DNA from: Hassallia byssoidea VB512170
GTDB lineage: Bacteria; Cyanobacteriota; Cyanobacteriia; Cyanobacteriales; Nostocaceae
Length of the DNA stretch: 64,000 bases
NCBI RefSeq assembly: GCF_000817785.2
Contig: NZ_JTCM02000004.1
Span: 62,001-126,000, forward strand
Direction: 5' to 3'
The notes below the pieces were generated by a model. That model saw nothing but the letters and a program-made list of their open reading frames with translations. It did not search any database and was not told where the DNA came from. The position numbers and the translations under genes were made by a program. Shown piece by piece: positions 26,693 through 35,114 of this stretch; within the stretch, counting starts at the first letter, position 1; each line of letters opens with the position of its first letter.

Positions 26693-27408
26693 TTTCGACC
26701 TCCCACGATAAAAGATTAGACAATCATGAAGGTTACGTTGGAGGGACTGAGATCGAAAAGACCATCGAAGCCCAAACTCCTAATTCATAAATAATTATTC
26801 AATTTTCGTTTTTCATGCCTTATCTGTTTCCAGTATCGGCATCAATTGAGAATAATCTCAATAAAAATCAATGTTTTTTTATTTTAGCGATATATGTAAT
26901 ATCTTACACTTTTTTCCTCACATTTTTACTCTTAACTCAATTAAATATGAAAACAAAATAAACTTATTTTCCAGTTGACAACAAGTTAGAAAGTAAGAGA
27001 AACTTAGCCCAAGCAAACAATTGCAAGTGCTGTTACTATCTGGCAATAACTTTTCTTAACCTGTTAAGTGTTCATAATATTTAATCCTTCAATATCTAAC
27101 TGTTTCGCCACAAGAAGATGGAAATTGTCGGTTAATTTGAGCCTCATTATCTGACTCAAATTAAAAAGGTAAATGTTTACTCACCGGAATTTGACAGGTT
27201 TGTTGCTCCAGTAAGTATTCAGGATGACAATTCATAGTAATATAAGTATTACTAATCTTATTTTTGATGGTAGATACTTTGTCAAAACGTGGTAAATTCT
27301 ATTGCCTCCACTCAAGAGAATATTTAGATTGGGTAACAATAAAAGCGCAAATATTTATGTTCCCAAGCTGAATATCTATTGGCAGAACAAAACAATATCC
27401 CCAATAAC
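26693..27408. other. Gene-free spacer, 716 bp
   Basis: The sequence is AT-rich and I see no reading frame with family resemblance and no RNA gene. The promoter of the minus-strand genes starting at 26692 should lie in its left part, with the transcript end of the GT4 gene in its right part. No clear terminator hairpin is visible. Confidence 0.55.
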
Positions 27409-28758
27409 TTACTCTGTGAGATTTTGAGACATAAATCTCACATCTTCAGATAATATCACTCTTGCCAAAACATCAAAGTATTGTTTGGAGATAATTTTGG
27501 GTGTGAAATGCGATCGCAAATATTGACGTCCGGCTTTACCCATGCGTTCCCCTAGTTGGCGATCGCGACTCAGCAAGCGAATAAATTGAGCTAGACCATT
27601 ACCGTCTTTATTCTCAAACGTGCCACCACAGTTGGCTTCGGCAATGAGTTGTCTCAGGTATGAATACTGTGAGCAAATCACTGCGATCGGTCTTCCCGAT
27701 GCTAAAGCTGAGTAAAGCTTGCTTGGCGTGACTAAATTTTCCGTACACTCATCCACACTCACGAGCGACAGATCGCAAGCTGTTAGTGAGTAGGGCAACA
27801 CCTCCTTGTCTTGATAGGGTAGAAACATAAAATTGCTCAACCCTAATTGATTCACTTGCGAAATCAACTCATCGCGTTTTGCTCCACCACCAATGCAGAC
27901 GAACTGAATTGGCTCATCTTGCAGTTGCTTTGCCGCTTCTAGGATGGTATCCATGTCATGACACCGACCTAGATTACCGGAGTAGAGTACGGTAAATTTC
28001 TTAACTAGGTTGTACTTCCAGGCAAACCAGTTTTCTTGCTTGGCAATTGGCACAATCGAGTCAGGGTCTGCCCAACTGTGAATCACAGAAATCTTATCGG
28101 CTATCTGCGAACAATGCGCCGCTACTTGTAGTTTCATCGCTGGACTGAGAACGACGATCGCCTTAGCGTTTCGCCAAATTTTTTTATTCAGCGCTTGCCA
28201 TAATCGCACTAGCCAGTGATGCTTGGGAATTACACCCAGAGCGATCGCTATATCCGGATAAAGGTCATAGAGGATGCAAACATAAGGAATTTTAAACAAC
28301 AGATAACCCAGATATCCCACAAGTGGCAAAAATGGCGGAGCTGTTGTCACTAATAAGACATTGTTGCGATGTCTCGCCCTAAATAGATGCAGCCCTGCCC
28401 GCAACGTATACAAAATACCATTGACAGCTTTGCCGCGAATTCGCCCAAGCCAAAGTTGAGCAGTGCGCGATCGCTGAATTCGCACTCGACCTATCCGTTC
28501 AACTGCTGGAGCGTATTGAGTCCGAAACGCATATCCAGGCTGACTGGTAAAAACCTCAATGTCTATCCCAAGATACCCTAAATGTCTCACAAGTTCCTCA
28601 ACCAACTGTCCTGTTGCCGCATAGTCTGGCGGGAAAAACTGAGTAATTACAGACAATTTGATCGACTGTTGATTTTTTAGAGAATGCTGATTCTTACTTT
28701 CTAACCCAGAAGAGAGCGATTGAAATAACTTGATATTAATCCATTCATTAAGTCTCAT
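27409..28758 (-). CDS. Glycosyltransferase family 4
   Basis: A 449-residue GT-B enzyme. The opening region ITQFFPPDYAATGQLVEELV is typical of WbuB-like GT4 proteins. The C-terminal nucleotide-sugar site shows VLYSGNLGRCHDMDTILEAA, LPYQDKEVLPYSL, and TPSKLYSALASGRPI with the family's E-x7-E region replaced by a Ser-Ala-rich form. The first 25 residues precede the fold. It is probably cytoplasmic or peripheral. It stands alone on the minus strand, upstream of a long spacer, and is divergent from the Wzc gene. Confidence 0.88.
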   Translation of the reverse strand: MRLNEWINIKLFQSLSSGLESKNQHSLKNQQSIKLSVITQFFPPDYAATGQLVEELVRHLGYLGIDIEVFTSQPGYAFRTQYAPAVERIGRVRIQRSRTAQLWLGRIRGKAVNGILYTLRAGLHLFRARHRNNVLLVTTAPPFLPLVGYLGYLLFKIPYVCILYDLYPDIAIALGVIPKHHWLVRLWQALNKKIWRNAKAIVVLSPAMKLQVAAHCSQIADKISVIHSWADPDSIVPIAKQENWFAWKYNLVKKFTVLYSGNLGRCHDMDTILEAAKQLQDEPIQFVCIGGGAKRDELISQVNQLGLSNFMFLPYQDKEVLPYSLTACDLSLVSVDECTENLVTPSKLYSALASGRPIAVICSQYSYLRQLIAEANCGGTFENKDGNGLAQFIRLLSRDRQLGERMGKAGRQYLRSHFTPKIISKQYFDVLARVILSEDVRFMSQNLTE

Positions 28759-29356
28759 CGGCTACACCCTAATCTTCTTTAAAACGCCACTGAAATACTC
28801 AAGCCAAGCTATTAATTCACATGAAAAATTTACCCGGCTTTATAAATCTGTACAATTGCTTGACTGCGATGTACGAGTGTTAATTAGCGGGTAAAATCCC
28901 AAGAGTCACAGAAAGTAACGGCAAGCCGACCTAGTGGTGCAGATTAATACAAAGCTAAACTCATTCGAGCTGGGCGATGTATTAGTCTGTGCAAAATTTT
29001 CCTGAAACTCACAGGACGTATCTGCAAGCTTTGTAGCCTATTTATACAAAGCAGCATGTCATTTGAGTTGATAATACGTACTTCTTTTGGACAGAACAAC
29101 ACATGACACAGACATGAAAACACACAACACAAAAACAAATCTGATTAACAACATTTGCTACTACTCAAACCTTAGACTTTAAGGAAAGTCCCTATGCTTT
29201 CTCTGAATACAGAACTTTTCTTGACTTTTTTTCCAGAGACTATTAAGGTAGTAGCCGCCATTCTAAACTGCCTTCTGGTTAAAGAAGGAGGAGCACCTCT
29301 AAATTAAATGAGATTGGCATCATATCATATTAGCCTTCAAGTGATTTTTTTTACTA

Positions 29357-29410
29357 TTACATGTAATTCTTGTCCAGAATATGCTGTTCCTTTTTTATCT
29401 TTACATGTAA
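29357..29410. promoter_or_regulatory. Two identical 10-bp palindromes, candidate operator
   Basis: TTACATGTAA occurs at 29357-29366 and 29401-29410. Both are followed by TT(C/T)TT, with a centre spacing of 44 bp (about four helical turns), so both sites face the same side of the helix. A dimeric regulator could bind both. The first copy extends to a 12-bp palindrome. Confidence 0.45.
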
Positions 29411-29992
29411 TTTTTAATTAGAATACCATGTTTGAAATTTACTTATGTACTTCATGAAAAATTTATATAAATATGGTTCTTTTTTACATTATCTTAATAA
29501 AATTACGATTCATTTATGTATAAATCCCTAATGAGTTTATACAAAAAGTACAATACCTAAGTATTTATTCGGTCAAAGCCTCAAGAGATTTATTTGCTCA
29601 AATATAAGTATCATCTTCATTTTTAATTATTTAATCTGCGATATCAATTATCGTCAGCACCAAAAATAAATAGTATAAAATACAACTTAAAGTTGTCTAA
29701 TCAGCCAAAGGAATTATTTTATTAACTGTATAATATAGATGCGTAATAGCTTGAGCTAAAAAAATTATGCGTTTTTTAGATGTCTAATAGTTAAATCTAA
29801 AAATTCTTCAAAAACCTGGCAAAATAGTTCAATAAAATGGAAAAAAGTCAAGCTAAGAGAAAATCAGAAAAATAAATTACTTTCAGCGTGTTTTGGGGTT
29901 TATGAGGAGTGCGATCGCACTCGCCAAAAGTTGCTACCCTTGGATCTGAGTCTGACGGCGGGCGATTTATTTACCTACAAAGTACCGTGGAC

Positions 29993-30090
29993 CGTGGGGT
30001 TTCACAAACGATAGACAAAAATGGACAGCCTTTTTTAATAGATCCGCAACACCCCACGATACCAACAGATGAAGGCTGTTCATTTTTGTC
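29993..30090 (+). other. Interleaved inverted repeats in the Wzc leader
   Basis: Arms of 19 bp at 30014-30032 and 30072-30090 (GACAAAAATGGACAGCCTT, one G-U pair) enclose 39 nt. A second pair, CGTGGGGT (29993-30000) and ACCCCACG (30051-30058), crosses the first, so the RNA could form a pseudoknot or two alternative folds. It lies about 250 nt before the Wzc start codon. Confidence 0.5.
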
Positions 30091-30336
30091 CAGGTTCAGC
30101 CCAAGGGGACGAGGGCACTTATAGCGTTAAGAATCACAAATAAAATATATTAATTAATGTCATAATAAGTGATAAGCCGTGTTATATACGGATTAAAATA
30201 AGCTTGTCAGGCATCAGCTTGCAATAACCTTCTACCATAGTGCTTGCATCACTAAGATTGCTGTTCTGGTTGAATTATTATTGCTGGAAATTTTTAGAAA
30301 AATCTTATTTGACTTGTTAGCAAGTATTCAGAAATA

Positions 30337-32481
30337 ATGGAGAATAATTCTTCTCAACCCTCAAGTTCTGACCAAAATAGGAACTTTAGCTCTCCATTTC
30401 TTCAGACTCAACCTTTTACGGAGTCGGAAGGACAAGAAAATGATTGGAATTTTCGTGATTTTCTGGGTATTTTACGGCGGCGATCGCTTATCATTGCAGG
30501 GGTAGCCACTGTTGTGATGGCAATTGTTGTCAGCCAAGCACTCTCGCAAAAACCAGAATATGAAGGCAATTTTCGGCTATTAGTGGAACCTGTTAATGAT
30601 GATACCAAAATGCTGGATGTTGTCAAAGACGCTAACGTAGCCAAGTCTAGTCTAGATTACGAAAGTCAAATTCAAGTCCTCAAGAGTCCTGAACTGATGG
30701 GGAACATTGTTAAGCAATTGCAAGGTTCCTATCCAGAAATAGATTATGATTCTCTTCTAAATTCTCTGACTATTATTCGCTTAGGTACAACCAAGATTAT
30801 AGAAGTTCGCTATCGAAGTAACGATGCAAATAAGACTAAAGTAGTACTAAATCAAATTGCTACAGATTACTTAAATTACAGCCTGGAAAAGCGGCAAACC
30901 AAGTTGCGTCAGGGGATTCAGTTTGTTGAAAAACAACTGCCATCCTTACAGAAACGAGTTGATGAAATTCAAAAAGATTTGCAAAATTTCCGGCAAAAAT
31001 ACGACTTTATCGACCCAGACACCCAGGCAGAGCAAATCGCCAGTCAAGTCAACATATTATCTGGGCAACGATTAGCAGTTAATCAGCAATTGGCACAAGC
31101 TCGTGCTAATTTAGCTGGCTTACAAGCACAAGACGGAGAACTGGCAGCGTTGAATAATGCTACTGTATATCAGCAGTTAATTATTCAGGTGCGTCAATTG
31201 GAAACTCAGATTGCTGCGGAGTCAGCTCGTTTCCAGTCAGATAGCCCAAACATGCGAACATTAAAGGAGAAACGAGACAACCTGCTGCCTTTGCTACGTC
31301 AGGAAGCGCAGCGCTTTTTGGATGTAAAAGTTGCAGACGTAGCGACTCAAGTTCAAACTTTAGAAGTGCAGAGCCAAGAGCTTGCCAAAGCCGAACAGAA
31401 ACTTGAAGAAAGACGCAAGCAATTGCCAGTTTTGACACGACAATATACCGAAATGCAGCGAACATTGCAGGTTGCAACTGAAAGCTTGAATCGTTTTCTT
31501 GCTACCCGCGAAACACTGCAAATTCAGGTGGCTCAGACAGAACTACCTTGGCAGTTAATTCAAGCCCCAAGTAAACCTGAAAGTCCTTTATCTTCGGATA
31601 TCAAACGTAATTTGATTTCGGGATTTTTCGCTTCGCTAGCCATAGGAATTGGCATCGCCATACTAATTGAAAAACTGGACAATACCTATCATACCGCCGC
31701 TGCCCTGAAAGAGAAAATCAAACTGCCGTTGTTAGGAACTATTCCATTTGAAAAGCAACTCCAAAATGGTCAACATGGCACAACCAAACAAAACATTCCC
31801 ATAGTCAGAGTAACAGATTCGCTGCGTGAGAGTGTTCCTGGGTTAGCTGTAATACCCGACCAGGACTATAGCAATTATTCCCCCAAATTTTTGGAAGCTT
31901 TACGGGTACTTTGTACGAATATTCAACTGCTCAGTTCCGATCGCCCAATTCGCTCGATAATTATTAGTTCAGCTATGTCTGGTGACGGTAAGTCTACAGT
32001 TGCATTTCATTTAGCTCAAATAGCTACAGCAATGGGGCAACGAGTACTACTTATAGATGCCGATCTGCGTCAGCCGACGATTCACACTTTATCAAATTTA
32101 AATAATCTTTGGGGATTGAGTAATTTGATTTCGACAAACTTGCCAGTCAAAGAGGTGATTCGGCAACTACCTTCTATGAACGAATTATCTGTAATTACTT
32201 CGGGACCCATACCACCCGATCCCACCAAGTTGCTCTCCTCGGAAAAGATGAAGCGACTGATGGAAGAATTTCATAATAGCTTTGACTTGGTGATATATGA
32301 CGCTCCTGTATTAGTTGGACTAGCTGATGCTAGCCTGATAGCACCCCACACTAATGGAATTTTGCTGGTGGTAAGGATGGACAAAACAGACAGTTCTGTT
32401 CTCAAGCGAGCTTTGGATAACTTGAAACTTTCGCGAATGAGTGTTTTAGGCGTCGTTGGTAATGCTCAGAAAAATAATTAA
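30337..32481 (+). CDS. Wzc-type polysaccharide copolymerase / BY-kinase
   Basis: A 714-residue inner-membrane protein. Residues about 50-70 and 425-445 are membrane spans flanking a Wzz-type periplasmic domain with long coiled coils (about 190-400). The cytoplasmic kinase has Walker A SGDGKST (about 547), Walker A' LLIDADLRQP and Walker B LVIYDAP (about 650). The usual tyrosine cluster at the C-terminus is missing: the last 30 residues, SSVLKRALDNLKLSRMSVLG..., contain no Tyr. It would set chain length and couple assembly to export. It is probably driven by its own promoter in the preceding spacer. Confidence 0.9.
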   Translation: MENNSSQPSSSDQNRNFSSPFLQTQPFTESEGQENDWNFRDFLGILRRRSLIIAGVATVVMAIVVSQALSQKPEYEGNFRLLVEPVNDDTKMLDVVKDANVAKSSLDYESQIQVLKSPELMGNIVKQLQGSYPEIDYDSLLNSLTIIRLGTTKIIEVRYRSNDANKTKVVLNQIATDYLNYSLEKRQTKLRQGIQFVEKQLPSLQKRVDEIQKDLQNFRQKYDFIDPDTQAEQIASQVNILSGQRLAVNQQLAQARANLAGLQAQDGELAALNNATVYQQLIIQVRQLETQIAAESARFQSDSPNMRTLKEKRDNLLPLLRQEAQRFLDVKVADVATQVQTLEVQSQELAKAEQKLEERRKQLPVLTRQYTEMQRTLQVATESLNRFLATRETLQIQVAQTELPWQLIQAPSKPESPLSSDIKRNLISGFFASLAIGIGIAILIEKLDNTYHTAAALKEKIKLPLLGTIPFEKQLQNGQHGTTKQNIPIVRVTDSLRESVPGLAVIPDQDYSNYSPKFLEALRVLCTNIQLLSSDRPIRSIIISSAMSGDGKSTVAFHLAQIATAMGQRVLLIDADLRQPTIHTLSNLNNLWGLSNLISTNLPVKEVIRQLPSMNELSVITSGPIPPDPTKLLSSEKMKRLMEEFHNSFDLVIYDAPVLVGLADASLIAPHTNGILLVVRMDKTDSSVLKRALDNLKLSRMSVLGVVGNAQKNN

Positions 32482-32496
32482 ATAGTTGCAACCGTC

Positions 32497-32526
32497 GTAG
32501 AGACGTTCGGTGCGGAACGTCTCTAC
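32497..32526. repeat. Dispersed palindrome GTAGAGACGTTC...GAACGTCTCTAC
   Basis: Twelve-bp perfect arms with a 6-nt loop lie 15 bp after the Wzc stop codon; the element is the same family as 218-246. A terminator function is possible from its position, but no T-run follows. Confidence 0.7.
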
Positions 32527-32653
32527 AATATGTGTAATTAGATGCATATTTCTCGGAAAATTCGCTTTTTTTAAATTTTCTTTGCAATCTTGTTGACTCT
32601 CTAGCTGAGTGGAGAGTTGACAATGGAAGAACGCAAATCAGACGAAGAAAGTT

Positions 32654-33340
32654 ATGCAACTCCTGTCTTTGAAAAATGGCTTTTTGGCGTTAACCTTGAG
32701 TGCGATCGCCTCAACTAGCGGGTTACTTGCAGCTTGTACTGCTGACCAAAATCAAGCTCAAACACCAAACACCACCGCTACCAATGCTAGCGACAAGCAA
32801 CAGATGCACGGAAGTGGCATGAATCACAGCATGGCAATGGATTTGGGTCCAAGCGATGCTAATTACGATTTGCGGTTCATCGACGGTATGACACCGCACC
32901 ATCAAGGAGCGATAGAAATGGCTAAGGAAGCACAGCAGAAATCAAAACGTCCGGAAATCAAAAAGCTAGCAGACGAAATCATCAAAGCGCAAAACCAAGA
33001 AACGCAAGAAATGAAGCAGTGGCGAACAGCTTGGTATCCTAAAGCTGGTGATAAACCAATGGCTTATGACGCTCAAATGGGTCATATGATGGAAATGTCA
33101 TCTGACCAAAAGAACAGCATGATGATGAACATGGACTTAGGCGCGGCTGATAAAGATTTTGACTTGCGCTTTATCAATGCAATGATTCCTCACCATGAAG
33201 GCGCTGTCACAATGGCAGAAGATGCGTTGCAAAAGTCTCAACGCCCGGAGATTAAGAAACTCTCCCAAGAGATTATTAAATCACAAAATGCCGAAATTAA
33301 TCAAATGAAGCAATGGCGTAAAACTTGGTACAACAAGTAA
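32654..33340 (+). CDS. copM: Lipoprotein with two DUF305 domains (CopM-like)
   Basis: A 228-residue protein with a lipobox LAAC (Cys28). Two DUF305 copies carry the signature segments MTPHHQGAIEMAKEA and MIPHHEGAVTMAEDA, and both end in a QMKQWR-type helix; the linker is Met/His-rich (GSGMNHSMAMD, MGHMMEM). Synechocystis CopM, a periplasmic copper-binding protein, has the same two-domain make-up and is in the copMRS operon. The RND and two-component genes that follow make a copper-buffering role likely. The copy number of metal ions bound cannot be stated. Confidence 0.85.
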   Translation: MQLLSLKNGFLALTLSAIASTSGLLAACTADQNQAQTPNTTATNASDKQQMHGSGMNHSMAMDLGPSDANYDLRFIDGMTPHHQGAIEMAKEAQQKSKRPEIKKLADEIIKAQNQETQEMKQWRTAWYPKAGDKPMAYDAQMGHMMEMSSDQKNSMMMNMDLGAADKDFDLRFINAMIPHHEGAVTMAEDALQKSQRPEIKKLSQEIIKSQNAEINQMKQWRKTWYNK

Positions 33341-33341
33341 G

Positions 33342-33363
33342 CTTGATTTCATCTTGATTTCAT
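33342..33363 (+). promoter_or_regulatory. CopR-like direct repeat before the RND adaptor gene
   Basis: CTTGATTTCAT occurs twice in tandem. TTTCAT-CTTGA-TTTCAT (33347-33363) fits the NTTCAT-N4/5-NTTCAT repeat which, as I recall, is bound by CopR in Synechocystis. Its end is 102 bp before the adaptor ATG. An identical 17-bp copy is at 38305-38321. Confidence 0.6.
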
Positions 33364-33465
33364 TTCTCAATGCCAAACTGAGAGATAAGCGCAATTCCAA
33401 CTCCTAGGGAGTATCGCGCTCTAGATAGCGCATGAAACCCAGTACTCAAGGATTATTGAATCGCC

Positions 33466-35112
33466 ATGCCTAATCTGCGTTCCCAAACAGCGATCGCAAT
33501 TCGCACGCTATCTGGCACAATCTTAAGTGTTTTTTTGCTGGCTTATCCCGCAGCAGTTTTGGCACACGCCGGACACGGAGATGAATTTCATCAAGAAAGT
33601 CAAGCTACTCAATCTAATGGCTCGATTCAAGTTGATGCCCAAACTGCTCAACGTATAAAAATTAAAATCGAGCCAGTTAAGCGCCAGAAGCTCGCTGTAG
33701 GCATTAAAACCACCGGACAGATTGAAACTCTACCCAGTCAAAAAGTGGAAGTAACTACGCCAATTTCTGGCGCGAAAGTGGTTGAGTTATTGGTCGAACC
33801 TGGTGCGACAGTCAAACAAAATCAACCTGTAGCCGTTTTAACCAGTCCTGACTTGGTGACGCTGCGTGTAGAATCTCAAGAAAAACTTGCTCAAGGTCAA
33901 GCTGATTTACACTTCAGCCAAGCTGACTTAAAGCTAGCACAACAAAACTACGAGCGATATCAGCAAATAGCGGCTGCGGAAATCGCTCAAACACAAAGTC
34001 AAGTGGCATTTGCTCAAGAGAAATATAACAAAGATAAGCAGTTAGCCGATGCTGGGGCTTTGCCAAGACGCAATGCTTTGGAATCTCAAACCCAGCTAGC
34101 AGAAGCCAAAGCCGACCTCGCTAAAGCTTCCAGTCGTCGAGATGTAATTGAGGCGGAAAATCAATTGAAACGCGCTTCCGCCGCCGTTGAAGTAGCTAAA
34201 TCACGTATTAATCTCAGTAATAAGACGTATACAACTCGGCTGCAACAACTGGGAAATTCTGCTAATGCCAAAGGATTGGTGACGGTGACGGCTCCGATTT
34301 CTGGTAAGGTTGCCGACAGGGAAGTTACCATCGGTCAATCTTTTGAGGATGCGGGTGGCAAGTTGATGACGATTGTCAATGACAGTCGAGTTTATGCGAC
34401 TGCAAATATTTATGAAAAAGATTTGAGCAAGATAAAAACAGGTCAAGCAGTAAATGTCAAAGTTGCTTCTGTACCTGACCGTACTTTCACTGGTAAAATT
34501 GCTGTAGTTGGGTCAGTGGTAGAAGGCGAAACGCGGATACTACCAGTAAAAGCGGAAATAGTCAATTCGGGTGGAGTTCTCAAACCAGGGATGTTTGCAG
34601 AACTTGAAGTTTTAACTGACAAAACATCGACAGCTATCTTAAGTATTCCCAACTCGGCTGTAGTTGAAGCGAATAATAAAAAACAAGTTTACGTCCAAAA
34701 TGGTAACGCTTACCAACCAGTTGAAGTTACTTTAGGTCAAACTTCTGGGGATATGGTTGAGGTGAAAACTGGTTTATTTGAGGGAGATTCAATAGTTACC
34801 CAGCGTGCTACTCAACTTTACGCACAGTCTTTGCGGGGGGGTAGCAAAGAAAGAGAGCAAGAAAGCAAGAAAGTAGCCGAGAAAGAAGTAATTGGTAATT
34901 TCCCACTGTCTTGGTTGGTTGCAATTTCTGGAGGAGCTGCGTTAGCAACTGTAGCTTTTATGGCTGGTACATTTTGGTCTGGTAGACGCACAAAACATCA
35001 ATTAATTTCAGTATCAGAAACACAGGTATCAGAATCAGCCAATAGTTCGGCAATGCCAGAAACAGCATGGGATGATAACCACCACTCTCATCAGCATAAA
35101 AATTATAAATAA
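33466..35112 (+). CDS. copB: RND periplasmic adaptor, HME type (CopB/CusB-like)
   Basis: A 548-residue membrane-fusion protein. A signal peptide ends near AVLAHAGHG; the mature N-terminus has His residues (HAGHGDEFH). The lipoyl half-motifs (VVELLVEPGATVKQNQPVAVL and VTAPISGKVADREVTIGQ) flank a long helical hairpin. A further membrane span is near residue 480-505, and the protein ends in the His-rich DDNHHSHQHKNYK, unusual for adaptors and possibly metal-binding. It precedes the pump gene by 2 bp. It would link the inner-membrane pump to an outer-membrane channel, which is not encoded in the window. Confidence 0.9.
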   Translation: MPNLRSQTAIAIRTLSGTILSVFLLAYPAAVLAHAGHGDEFHQESQATQSNGSIQVDAQTAQRIKIKIEPVKRQKLAVGIKTTGQIETLPSQKVEVTTPISGAKVVELLVEPGATVKQNQPVAVLTSPDLVTLRVESQEKLAQGQADLHFSQADLKLAQQNYERYQQIAAAEIAQTQSQVAFAQEKYNKDKQLADAGALPRRNALESQTQLAEAKADLAKASSRRDVIEAENQLKRASAAVEVAKSRINLSNKTYTTRLQQLGNSANAKGLVTVTAPISGKVADREVTIGQSFEDAGGKLMTIVNDSRVYATANIYEKDLSKIKTGQAVNVKVASVPDRTFTGKIAVVGSVVEGETRILPVKAEIVNSGGVLKPGMFAELEVLTDKTSTAILSIPNSAVVEANNKKQVYVQNGNAYQPVEVTLGQTSGDMVEVKTGLFEGDSIVTQRATQLYAQSLRGGSKEREQESKKVAEKEVIGNFPLSWLVAISGGAALATVAFMAGTFWSGRRTKHQLISVSETQVSESANSSAMPETAWDDNHHSHQHKNYK

Positions 35113-35114
35113 CA

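Larger units (their letters stand above)
28759..30336. other. Gene-free spacer, 1.58 kb, between divergent polysaccharide genes
   Basis: This is the longest gap in the window. It separates the GT4 gene (minus) from the Wzc gene (plus), so it contains two promoters. Two short frames are not convincing. It holds two copies of TTACATGTAA 44 bp apart (29357, 29401) and paired inverted repeats at 29993-30090 just upstream of the Wzc gene. I see no tRNA, known small RNA or riboswitch. Confidence 0.6.

Noticed and set aside
28944-29138. 64-residue minus-strand frame rich in Cys (MFLCCVFSCLCHVL)
   Set aside because: No family resemblance, no ribosome-binding site and unusual composition; it lies in the regulatory spacer.
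29909-30124. 71-residue plus-strand frame before the Wzc gene
   Set aside because: It is made of the inverted repeats and low-similarity sequence; better explained as leader structure.
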